A DNA stretch of 64,000 nucleotides. Origin: Opisthocomus hoazin. Its lineage: Eukaryota; Chordata; Aves; Opisthocomiformes; Opisthocomidae. Below are positions 1 to 11,000 of this stretch, one piece after another (within the stretch, counting starts at the first letter, position 1; every line of letters begins with the position of its first letter). The stretch is taken from NCBI RefSeq assembly GCF_030867145.1, contig NC_134428.1, positions 25,027,537-25,091,536 of the forward strand, given 5' to 3'. The position numbers and the translations under genes are program-made. The notes beneath the pieces were generated by a model. It was not told the DNA's origin, did no database searches, and saw only the letters and a list, made by a program, of their open reading frames with translations.

Positions 1-3000
1 GGCCTGGGCTGTGGGGGGGGGCTTTGCGGGCGTGGGATGCTGGGGTCCGCCGAGAGCGGTTGCGTGGCGCGGTCTTCGTCGCTGCTGGGGAATGGGGGGG
101 CTGTAACCGTGACGGGGGGGGCTGTAACGGTGCAAAACGGGGAGAGCCCGAGGTGTTTCGGCGGGGGCAGGGCTCCGCTGCCTTATGCAATCCGCGGTGG
201 GAAGGAGCGGGGAGACCCGGGCTTGGTTTCCGGCTCCGCAATGTGTTTTTTCGGGCGAGCTGCTCCCGCCGGTGCAGCCCGGAGCAATGAGGATGCCTCA
301 AAATCTACTGATAGAGCTCTGCAGATGTGCAGCAGCTTGGCTGGCCGAAGCGAGATAGGGCTGGGGGGGGGTAATGGCTGTTAGACCGCGGCTGTGACTG
401 GGGGGGGGTCCAGGCGAGCTGGTTCTGGGCTCCGTCATAGAAGCCGCACGCTTCAGGCCGTCTCATTTTTCTCCTTCTAAAACTAAAACTTGTGTTTGTC
501 AAACAGCTCGGTCCGAAAAAACAAGCGGCGAGAGTCGAGCTGCCGAGACACGGAGCCGGGCAGCGGCACAAATGTGCCCGTTTGCCTCCCGGCTCCTGCG
601 CTTCGGTGCTTTATTAACTGAAACCAGATGGCCGGCCCCCGCTGCCGGCGCTTTATCGGGGCAGAGCAGGGCTGCGCTGCCTCGCACAGCGCGTGGACCC
701 AGCGGCGTTTCGGGGTGTGGGTCCCTGGGTTTCACCCGCCAGCGTTGATGTCGCTGGGCTGGAGGTGAGGCAGCACCTTCCAGGTGGCTCCGATGAAGCC
801 TGGTGGACCCTTCCCATGGGCTCGGGGGGGGGGTTTCGGGGCTCATTGAGGCTGTTCTGGTGATCTGCGCCAGCTGTGTGGAAGTTAATGTTTGTCTTGA
901 ATGGGATTTCAAAACTCTGGAAGGAGGATCCATGCCTTTGATCTGGCTGGTGTTGCGTTGGAAGCCATCAGAGCTCCCTGCTGATGCTGGGATGGGCGAT
1001 AGCGGAGCCGAGGCGGCCCGCTGTGCCTTTGAAATGTGCAGGGGTGTTCCAGGAGGTCAAGTGAAACGGAGGGAACGTTCCTGTCTTCCATTTTCTGCTG
1101 GCGGAGGCAGGGTTCAGCCCTGGCAGTCGCTCGCTGCTGCGGAGCAGGGAGTGGGACACTGTGTCCCGTTTGGGGAGCTCCCAGCCGTGCTGGGCTTCAG
1201 CGAGTGGGGGGAGCAGGAGCAGCCCTGCCCCGGGACGCCCGCTGCGGTCGCTGTGCCGCTTGCCTCAAAACAGCAAGAACCTCTTTCCCCCCCAAAAAAA
1301 ATACCCATGCAGCTGTGTGGTGGGGAGGGCGATGACGTGGTGGGTCGGACCCTGGGTTCTACCAAGGTGTCAGAGCAACCGGTTGGCCACGGCCTCTCCT
1401 TGTGCTGCTGAGGTCCCCGACCTTGAGTAAGTAACGCTTCTCCGTGTGCCTCCGAAGCTGCGGTGGGACGGAGCCCGCAGCAAACAAGGCCTCGCTGTCT
1501 GGGTGTAACCGTGTTTCGAGCCGAAGCTGGCGGCATCTGTGTCTTTGTTCTCTGCTCCTTCCTGGCCTTACCCAAGGAGCGAAGGCAGAACGTGTTCTCG
1601 GGGCGTTTCACGTCTCGGATGCGATATGGCATCCTGGCTCCTCGCCCGGGCGGGCGGTGGGTGCGTGGGGCAGAGCGGTGGGCTCCTGCCCTCCCGCTGC
1701 GCCCGGCGCGAGGAAAGCCTCCGGCTCCTTGCTCTGAGTGCCCTGCACGGGCAGAGACATCTCTTTCAGGGCGGGAGGGATGAGCTGAGCCCTTCCTGGT
1801 GGCACCAGGAGTCTTCCTCCATTGTTTGGCAGGGGTGGAAGGGCTCGGGTGGGCTCTGCCGGCACGGTGCTGGTGTAGCCAGGGCTGAAAGTCTGCTTGG
1901 GTGGAGCTGCGGAAATTGCGGGGCTGGGACTGGTGCTGAGAAGGTCCCGAGGCACCAGGGGAGGTTGTGTCGCCTTCAGAAAGGCTGCGGGCTCCAGGCT
2001 GTGACCATGGCTCGGAAACGGGTAGGGTGCCGGGCGGGACCTCGCCGTGTGCCCGGCTGCTGCTTTGCCTTCTGCCCCGCTGCCCTGTCCTGGAAGCCAC
2101 TTGCTGCCCGGGGAGTTTGTCACAAAGCCCCTTCTGCCTGTCCCCACTGATGGGGCGAGGGCAAGGGGCTGCTCTGTGCCCACTCTCCATCCCCGCGTGG
2201 CTCCGTGGCTGTTGGGGAGCTCCTACCCTGCAGCACCGGGGTGGTTTGGGGTGCTTCTGCCCTCCCTGCCTTTTGCTGTGGTCTGGAGGACCCTGCTCCC
2301 TGCCCAAGCTGCGGGGTCTGGGGGATGTCGCTGTGCGGGACCCACCATCTCCCTCCCGCCTGCTCGCCATTGCCGTCTGCATCTCCTGCCACCGCGTGTT
2401 GGCTGCTTGCTCCCAGGACCCCTGGGAGAACTGACCCCGCACGGATGCTGCCTTGCCGTTATCGGCAGCCCCCTGTGTGTGAATAGACCTGAGAGGGAGC
2501 AGAGGGGTCTTCTGGGGCGTGATGGAGCAGCACCCATCAGGCTGGTGACGGATGGGAGCCCTGGGCACGCTGCTGCCCGGCGCGGGGAGACGGAGGCTGC
2601 AGCAGAGTCCTTGGTCCAGGACGAGCAGCCTTGTCTGCAGCCCGTAAACTTCTTGTTGGTTGGGGTTTTTTTTCATTTGCAGATAGCAGCTCCCTTGACC
2701 TTGGATGCAGCTTGCAGGGGAGTAAATAAATGCTAGCTAATTGCACATTAGGCTCGTTTGTCGCTGGTAACCTTGGCGGGCTGCAGCGTGTCTGGCCAGC
2801 GTGACCTAGATCAGAGCGGGAGCCTGGTGAGAAAGCCCAGCGCTGCTTGGGGGGTTCCCCAGCACGCCTTGGGGGGGTCACGGCTCTGGGGTCTTCAGGG
2901 CCATGCCACGGCGGGGGATGGCTGCTGAGCAGCATCGCCAGCGATACCACCCCTCCTCCTCCTCCTTGGGATGAAGGCCTGTGCAGGGAGGAGGTGGCCC

Positions 3001-3502
3001 AGCAGAGCCAGCCCGATGTGGCTGTTGGTGGGGAGTCCAGCAGCAGTTTCCCTTTGCCCTTCTCCTGTGCATGTCCTGGACTTTCCCTGTTCCCACCACA
3101 GCCCGTCTTGGTGTGATTTACCCCCTGCCCGGCTTCTCCCGGCCGCGCCGGACACCACCGGCTCCTTTCAGAGCCTCTGCCAGTCGCCGATCCCCGCGGA
3201 GCAGCCGGCAGCGGCGGGACAATGGTCCCCATTCAGCGCTGCCAGGAGCTGGATCCCAGCAGGGACGGGGCCCATCTCCCGCTCCCGGTGCTGCTTTCCC
3301 TTATCGCTGCTGGGCCCTGGCACGGACGGGGATGAATGTGTGGATCGGGTTTGCTTGCGTGAATCCACCCCAGGCAGGGGGTAGTCGGCTACCGAGGGAG
3401 CACCCAGCGAAGGCAGCCCAGCATGGGTGCTCCGTGCCTCCCTGTGCACCCTGGCTCTCCACCCTGCCCTGGGTATGGGGCAGAAAGACACCCCAGATCA
3501 AG

Positions 3503-3960
3503 GCAGTGGAGAGAGTCCAGCGCAGGGCTACGAGGATGAGGAGGGGACTGGAGCATCTCTCCTGCGAGGAGAGGCTGAGGGAGCTGGGCTTGTTCAGCCT
3601 GGAGAAGAGAAGGCTGCGAGGGGACCTTAGAAATGCCTCTAAATATCTGCAGGGTGGGGGTCAGGAGGATGGGGCCAAGCTCTTTTCAGTGGTGCCCAGC
3701 GACAGGACAAGGGGCACTGGGCACAAACTGAAGCAGAGGAAGCTCCAGCTGAACTGGAGGAAGAACTTCTTCCCTCTGAGGGTGACGGAGCCCTGGCCCA
3801 GGCTGCCCAGGGAGGCTGTGGAGTCTCCTTCTCTGGAGATATTCCAGACCCGCCTGGACGCGGTGCTGTGCAGCCTGCTGTAGGTGACCCTGCTTGGGCA
3901 GGGGGTTGGGCTGGGTGACCCACAGAGGTCCCTGCCAGCCCCCAACATTCTGTGATTCTG
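3503..3960 (+). mobile_element. CR1 LINE, 5'-truncated
   Basis: Encodes the end of CR1 ORF2 ([20 protein letters not shown] onward to the LDAVLCSLL region) and ends in an attctgtgattctg tail. In NHERF2 intron 1. Confidence 0.93.
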
Positions 3961-4112
3961 AGCGAGATAGATGGCTTTGTGGGACAGGTTGCGTTGTCCC
4001 TCCGAGGGACAAAGCTGGGCAGCAGGGTCTCTGATGCTCGGGGGGGCAAGGGAGCAGCCTCTACCCGAGCAGAGTGGGTGATCCTGGGGGGTCTGTGCAG
4101 CTGCCCTGGGTT

Positions 4113-4553
4113 CACAGAATCACAGAATGGTAGGGATTGGAAGGGACCTCTGTGGGTCATCTAGTCCAACCCCCTGCCCAAGCAGGGTCACCTGCAGCAG
4201 GTTGTAGAGGACCTTGTCCAGGCAGGTCTGGAATATCTCCAGAGAAGGAGACTCCACAGCCTCCCTGGGCAGCCTGGGCCAGGGCTTCGTCACCCTCAGA
4301 GGGAAGAAGTTCTTCCTCGGGTTCAGCTGGAGCTTCCTGTGCCTCAGTTTGTGCCCATTGCCCCTTGTCCTGTTGCTGGGCACCACTGAAAAGAGTCTGG
4401 CCCCGTCCTCCTGACCCCCACCCTGCAGATATTTGTAGGCATTTCTAAGGTCCCCTCTCAGCCTTCTCTTCTCCAGGCTGAACAAGCCCAGCTCCCTCAG
4501 CCTCTCCTCGTAGGAGAGATGTTCCAGTCCCCTCCTCATCCTCGTAGCCCTCC
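4113..4553 (-). mobile_element. CR1 LINE, 5'-truncated
   Basis: Starts with cacagaatcacagaatgg (reverse of the CR1 tail) and covers the same ORF2 end as the copy at 3503, in inverse orientation 150 bp away. In NHERF2 intron 1. Confidence 0.93.
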
Positions 4554-4816
4554 TGGGTTGCAGGGTGTGGGGTGGGAAGAGCCATCGCCGTCATCGCCCG
4601 GGGCTGTGGGCAGCAGGCACTCCGTCCTGGGGTCCCCCAGAGCTGCGCCGTGCCCTTCCCTCCCATCTCTGGTGACTGGAAGTGACAGCAAACTTGTACC
4701 CTGCAGCAAGACCGAAGCTGGAGGAGAGCATGGGCGAGCTGGTGGTCCTTGGGTCCACCTCCTGCCACCCTGGAGAGGTCCCTGGGCTTCTGCTCACTTG
4801 TTCCTCTCCTTCCCAG

Positions 4817-5074
4817 GTCGTGCAGCGCATCAAGGCCGTGGAGACGGAGACCCGCTTGCTCGTGGTGGACAAGGAGACGGACGAGTACCTGTGCAGCCTG
4901 CGCCTGACCTGCACGGAGGAGATGGTGCACAGCGGGATCCTGCTCGGCTCCAGCATCTCGCCCGCCAAGTCGGTGGCCAGCGACAACGGGGAGGTCTGGA
5001 AGCCGCAGCTGGACCTGAGCGGGGCCGGCCTCCAGCGGCACTCGCACAGCTTCTCCTCCCATGGCAGCAGGAAG
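4817..5074 (+). CDS. NHERF2: NHERF2 exon 2 (end of PDZ1 and linker)
   Basis: The acceptor ttcccag ends at 4816 and the donor GTGAGG starts at 5075. The exon is exactly 86 codons in phase 0. It begins VVQRIKAVE and encodes the last helix and strand of PDZ1, then LTCTEEM and a Ser-rich inter-PDZ linker ending [10 protein letters not shown]. Confidence 0.95.
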
Positions 5075-8000
5075 GTGAGGGCAGAGCTGGGGGGCACGCG
5101 GGGCTGGGGAGCGGGTGCGTCGCCCCGGGAGCACCTCTCTGTGCGAGCACGGCTGGCTTCCCGGCGGAGAAAAACCTTCTGTACGTGCACACCAGCTCTG
5201 GGCACCCCGCTGTGTCCCAGAGCGGTGGGTGAGCTGCTCCTTGGCCACGTTTGCTCTTGCTTGAAGCAGCATCCGCTGCGCTCCCCTCTCCTCGAGGGTC
5301 TCCCGAGCCGGGGGGGCTGCTGGGGGGTCGTCAGCCTTGGGGACGGGTGACCCAGCCTGGGTCTGGCTGCGTGGACCTGGGACACGGCGAAGCTGGGGCT
5401 CGTGAATGAGCTTCTCTCCCCTCCGTTATTTGCAGCAGGGAGGGAACATCTGGGGCGAACGTGTTCTCAGCTTTTTGCTGAAATGGGAAGGAAATTAGCT
5501 CTTTTTCAAGTGGCCTGGGTCTGGACTGCGATTTCGCAGTTAAGTGCCTTTTATTGGTAAACTCCTTTCCAAAAAGGAAAGAATTTTGGGGTGGAAAGCG
5601 TCCAATTTCCATGGCTGCCGTGCCGCTGGGGCTGGGCTGGCGGGGACGGCGCAGCCTTGTGCTCGCAGATAGCGGCGTTCGGTCCCGCCGCTGCCCTCGC
5701 TCGGGGTGCGACCGTGGCACGAGCGGTGCGGGTGTCGCGTGGCCGAGCCGGTGACTGTCACCTCTCTGCAGCCCCTTGTCCCCACCCTGCAGCCCCACCC
5801 CCCCCAGAATCACAGAATGGTAGGGGTTGGCAGGGACCTCTGTGGGTCACCCAGCCCAACCCCCTGCCCAAGCAGGGTCACCCAGAGCAGGCTGCACAGC
5901 ACCGTGTCCAGGCGGGGCTGGAATATCTCCAGAGAAGGAGACTCCACAGCCTCCCTGGGCAGCCTGGGCCAGGGCTCCGTCACCCTCAGAGGGAAGAAGT
6001 TCTTCCTCGGGTTCAGCTGGAGCTTCCTCTGCTTCAGTTTGTGCCCATTGCCCCTTGTCCTGTCACTGGGCACCACTGGAAAGAGTCTGGCCCCATCCTC
6101 CTGACCCCCACCCTGCAGATATTTAGAGGCATTTCTAAGGTCCCCTCTCAGCCTTCTCTTCTCCAGGCTGAACAAGCCCAGTTCCCTCAACCTCTCCTTG
6201 TAGGGGAGATGCTCCAGTCCCCTCATCATCCTCGTAGCCCTTCACTGGACTCTCTCCAGTAGCTCTTCATCTTTCTTGATGCACCCCCGGTGCTTGCTGC
6301 TCTGTGCCCCTGGGTGTGGAGGGCTGATGCTCGACTGTCTCCTCCATCGCAGAGCTGCCGTAGTTGTGCTTCTCCTCCTCCTCCTCCTCCTCCTCCTCCT
6401 CGCCCGGGAGCTTGCAGGGGCTGTGGTGCCTGGTCGGCCACGGGCTGGTGGCTGGATTCTGGCCCAGAAGTGGCCGTGGGGCTGCCAGGAGGACACGGGT
6501 GGGAAGGTGGGGAAGGCGTCGTGTCCTCAGGAGCCCCCACAGAGTCACAGCCGAGGAAATTCCTGCGCGGAGATAAGGGGCGATGCTGGTGTGAGGCACG
6601 TGCGTCTCCGGCGATAAGGAGGGGGTCTCGCCCCCGGTCCTCCCCTCCAGAGCTGTTTGGCATCTTGCAGAGGAGGAAGCCCCCTTCCCTGGGGCAGGGT
6701 TGGAGGCAATATGTCTTTCTTTTTACTTATGGTGTGATTTGAAGCTGTTTGAAAGTCTGTGTGATGAGGATGGGTGCGTTTCCCCCGGGGGTTGGTCACC
6801 CCGGGGGTGGCCGGTGGGAGAGGAGCCGTTCCTGGGTGGGGGTGGCTGGGCACGGCCGGGGGCGGCTTTTCCAAGCTGGGGATTTCCTATCCTGTCTCTG
6901 TTTCGTTTGCTGGTTGCGATCCAGCAGTGTGTGCTGACGGGAAGTCAGGCGAAGGGAACGGGATGGTCCTTTCCGGCCTTTGGGTTTTGGCTCCTCCAAG
7001 GAGAGGGGGGGACAGGGACAGCCGGGCAGAGCTGGGGTGCGAGGAGGGGGAGAGGTGCCCGCGCTTCCCTCGGAGGGGCTGGGGGGCTTGGCCGGGGGGG
7101 CTTTGCCCCGGGGCAGCGTGGACGGGGCGTTTGGCGCTCGCTGTAGCGGAGCTGGCACTTGGTGATGCCCGAGCTGGACATTGGGGACGGATGCTGGGGT
7201 GATGCCCGCTGCGTGGGGCTGGGGACCAGGGCTGCTGAGCACGTCGGGCGTTGGCAGAGGCTTGGGTCGGCGGCTGGTTGCTCCTGCCTCCGTGGCCAGC
7301 AGCTCTTGGAAGAGCTGGGCACTGCAGGCTCTCCTGGCCGAGGTCACTTCTCCGTGCCAGGGCCATGAGGGACCCTGGCGTGAGCTCAGGGGTGGCCGGA
7401 GCAGCAGGACTCGCATCCTGCCCCTGTGCCTGGCAGTCCTGCCTGCTCCACGGTGGTACTCCCTGCTTCAGACTCTTGGTCTGGGTGGGGTGGCTCTCCT
7501 CCTAGGTCCACGATGGCTGGAGGCCAGGGGAGCGCTGGTGCAGCCCGGTTCCTGCAGCGCTCAGCCCTCCGGTGCCGTGTCCCTGCACGGGGCAGCTCTA
7601 GTCTGACCCTGAGTCCCCAGATCACCGGCGCCGGACCCTCGTGGGGTGCGCAGCTCCCGAGTGTGGCGGCTGTTTGGGGGAGATTTCTGTCCCTGCCGTG
7701 AAACCATGGCAGCTGGGGTCCAGCTGGAGACTTGCCCTCAGCTAGGCTTGGAGGGGACCAGGCTCCGTACTGGGGCAAACTGGGCTTGGGCTGGCAGCGC
7801 TTGGGTCTTTTGTGTAGCTTCCCTGGAGGTGTTTAGGGGAGGAGGAGAGGAGGCAGCTCTGTCCGCCCTGCAGACCCCCAGCCTGCCCCTGTGGGAAGCG
7901 GTGCCGATGCTCCGGGCTGCTCCCCATTTTTCTGAGCAGCGTTTGTTTATGCAAAGGCCGCGGTTTTCCTTGGTTTGAGGCCGGGTTGTTCAGCGCAGCC

Positions 8001-11000
8001 CGAAGCGACGAGCGGCTGAAACAAAGATGAGAGAAATCTGGCACCCGGGGTGGTGGGCAGCGGGGAGGCAATGCAGCAGGCAGGGTGGGCACAGCCCTGC
8101 CAGCTCCCCCCTCTGCTGCCCCTGTTTTATTTCGCAAGAGGAAAGACTCCCCCCCCTGTAGAGCTGCTGTGTGTGGGGAGGTCAACCCGCACCCCCGGTA
8201 GAGACCTGGTGTCCAGGACCTTGTGCTCCAGGAACCACGGTAATGCCGTGCATAATTCAGCGTGTATTTAAAATCAGGCTGCCTGCCCCGGGAGCAGGGT
8301 GGCAGGGCTGGCTGCCAGCAGTGGTACCCGTCCCTGGCACCCTGGGGACGCGTGTCCTGCGTGGCCGTGGTGGCACGGGGAGCCCCGTCCTGCCGTGCTG
8401 CATCCAGCTCCGTGCCTTGCCTGTGCTGCGGGGCTTTGCCTGCTCGCCACCAGCCCCACGCCGGGTCCCCCGGGAGGGGACGCAGCAGGGCCCGCGTCCC
8501 TGTGCCACGCGCTCCCTGTCCTAGCCATGTTCTCATGGCCACTGGGATGGTTTCTGCTTCTCCCTGGGGCTCTGACTCTGTATTGTGGGGAACCAAGTGT
8601 TGAGCCCCCGGGCTTTGGGGGGCAGTGGGAGGGCAGGGGGGGTCTCAGCGTGGTGGGGGCTGCGCTGGGTGCTGGGAAGTCACAGAATCACAGAATGGCA
8701 GGGGTTGGAAGGGACCTCTGCGGGTCATCTAGTCCAACCCTCCTGCCGAAGCAGGGTCACCTACAGTGTCCTGCTTTGATTGCCAAGGTGCCTTTGGGAC
8801 AGTGGTGTGAGCCGGCAGTGGCTGTTAATTAAACACCTGGGCTAATGGCGTGTAGAAGGCGGGCGTGCTGCGGGGCTGAGCGGTGCTGCCGGCCGTGCCA
8901 GAGGTGTTGGGGTGCGCAGGCAGCGTGGCTGGGGGCTGGCAGGGCTGCCCCGGCTCCTGCTGCGCAGTGGGAGGGAGGTGCTGTTCCTGGGACCGCCGTC
9001 ACGGCCACGCCGGGTCTGTGAGCCACGCTAGCCACGTCCTTGAGTTGCTGGCTTTCTCCAGGTGTGTTTGTAGGAGAAACAAGAACAGCGGTGAAACCAC
9101 GGAGACGCGTTTGGGGTGATGTGATTCTGCTCCGTCGCTGCCCTGGTCACGCCGAAGCGCGGCTGCGGGGGGTGGGTGTGCGGAGGGACCTTTACCACCG
9201 GTGTTGATCTCTTGGAGAACTAACCCGCGTCTTGTAGCTGCTGGATTCGAGCAGCCCGTTGGGTCTGGGAGTTCTAACGTAGGGGAATTAGCTGCTGGTT
9301 GTTAATTGGCCTCCTCCAATTGATGGCATCACCTTAGCGTTGCTGCTGGCGAGCTACTGGAGAGAGTCCAGCGGAGGGCTACGAGGATGAGGAGGGGACT
9401 GGAGCATCTCTGCTACGAGGAGAGGCTGAGGGAGCTGGGCTTGTTCAGCCTGGAGAAGAGAAGGCTGAGAGGGGACCTTAGAAATGCCTCTAAATATCTG
9501 CAGGGTGGGGGTCAGGAGGACGGGGCCAGACTCTTTCCAGTGGTGCCCAGCGACAGGACAAGGGGCAACGGGCACAAACTGAAGCAGAGGAAGCTCCAGC
9601 TGAACCCGAGGAAGAACTTCTTCCCTCTGAGGGTGACGGAGCCCTGGCCCAGGCTGCCCAGGGAGGCTGTGGAGTCTCCTTCTCTGGAGATATTCCAGCC
9701 CCGCCTGGACGCGGTGCTGTGCAGCCTGCTCTGGGTGACCCTGCTTGGGCAGGGGGTTGGGCTGGGGGACCCACAGAGGTCCCTGCCAACCCCTGCCATG
9801 CTGGGATCCTGGGATTCGGTGAAGAGCTGCAGCAGGAGAATGGGAGTCCTTCTGCTGATACAGGGCATGGTGGCTGTCTGTCGCGACAGCAAGCAGGTGC
9901 TGAGCGTCCCCTGTGCCACCGGCCCGCGCTCGAGAGGAGCTGCGGTGCCTGCGGGCGGATGGGCCGTGTTCCCGAGGAGGATGGACGAGTGCCTGGGTGC
10001 CGGTCGGGACCCGCAGGTGTGGGGCCAGTGCTGATATCAAGGCACTAAATATTTATACTTCTGTTGGGCTCAGGAATAAGAGCTTTTGCTGTCGCAAATA
10101 AAACTCTGCCTTGCAACATCCTCAGCCGCCAGCTTTCTGCCCGAGCGCTGGGAGGGGGGTAACTTGGGACAGATGTTTCTGGAGAGCTTTGCCAACTGGG
10201 TGAAGGCCCAAAATGTGGGGCTTGTAGAATAACCACAGAGATGTAATAAAACCGAACATGAGCAGAAATGTCCACAGTAATTACGCCATTAAAAAAAAAA
10301 AAACACAACACACCACAAAAAATAAGCGCCTGGTTTAAATTAAAGCATTTCCCTGCAGCATCCCCTGCTCCCCGGCCTCCAGTTGAGGGGGGACCTGGGG
10401 GAGAGGGTGCTTGGGGAGGACAGCAGAGCTCGTTCCCTGGTACACCTAGGGTGAGGGTCCTGCTGTGCGGGCAGAGGCTTGGGGAAGCCCCCCGGCACGG
10501 AGCCCGAGGAGCTGCGGCCGTGTCCCTGCGGCTGTTTTGTGGATGCTGAAAGGGCGAAGTCGCAACGCCGCGGTGTGCGTGCCCGGTCAGGGCAGGGGTG
10601 CGTTGCTGCGCGTGCTCTGCGTTTCTCCCCTTGAAAAACGCTTTGCAGAGCCCGAGCCGCACCCGGAGCGTGGAGCTGCACCAGGGCTGCCGGGAGCTGG
10701 GGTCGCGGCTCTGCTGTGCCCGGCTGAGGGCATGGGGTGGGAGCGTGGCTTCCCACGTCCCTGCTGGGGAATGGGAAGGGGAGATGCCTACTGGGCAGCG
10801 GGGCCGGAGACCCCCTGCCTCCCCGCAAAGCGCGGCGTGGCAGTGGGCGCAGGGCTGCGTGGCGATGGCGAGGGGTCTGGCTGCTGCCGAGGAGCAGCAC
10901 CGAAACCGGGCTGGCTGTTGGGATTAGCGCTGCGGTCCCATCCCATGGGAGCAGCTGGGCTGGCGTGCGGCGGGGAAGCCGGCAGCCCTGTGCCGGCGCT

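Larger units (their letters stand above)
1..4816 (+). other. NHERF2: NHERF2 intron 1, 3' portion
   Basis: GC- and CpG-rich with many G runs. Apart from two inverted CR1 copies (3503-3960, 4113-4553) nothing recognisable was found, and there is no sequence resembling the first PDZ1 exon. Confidence 0.75.

Noticed and set aside
1114-2676. 520-codon frame on the - strand in NHERF2 intron 1
   Set aside because: GC-rich DNA is stop-poor. The peptide is low-complexity Pro/Ser/Gly/Arg with overlapping open frames on the other strand and no recognisable domain.
1-4816. Search for NHERF2 exon 1 within the window
   Set aside because: No frame shows the expected GYGFHLHGEK-like loop or the leader before VVQRIKAVE, so the exon must lie upstream of position 1.
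10097-10102. AATAAA on the + strand in NHERF2 intron 2
   Set aside because: An isolated hexamer 5 kb into a 26-kb intron with no coding exon before it. There is no evidence for an early-terminated transcript, though one cannot be excluded.
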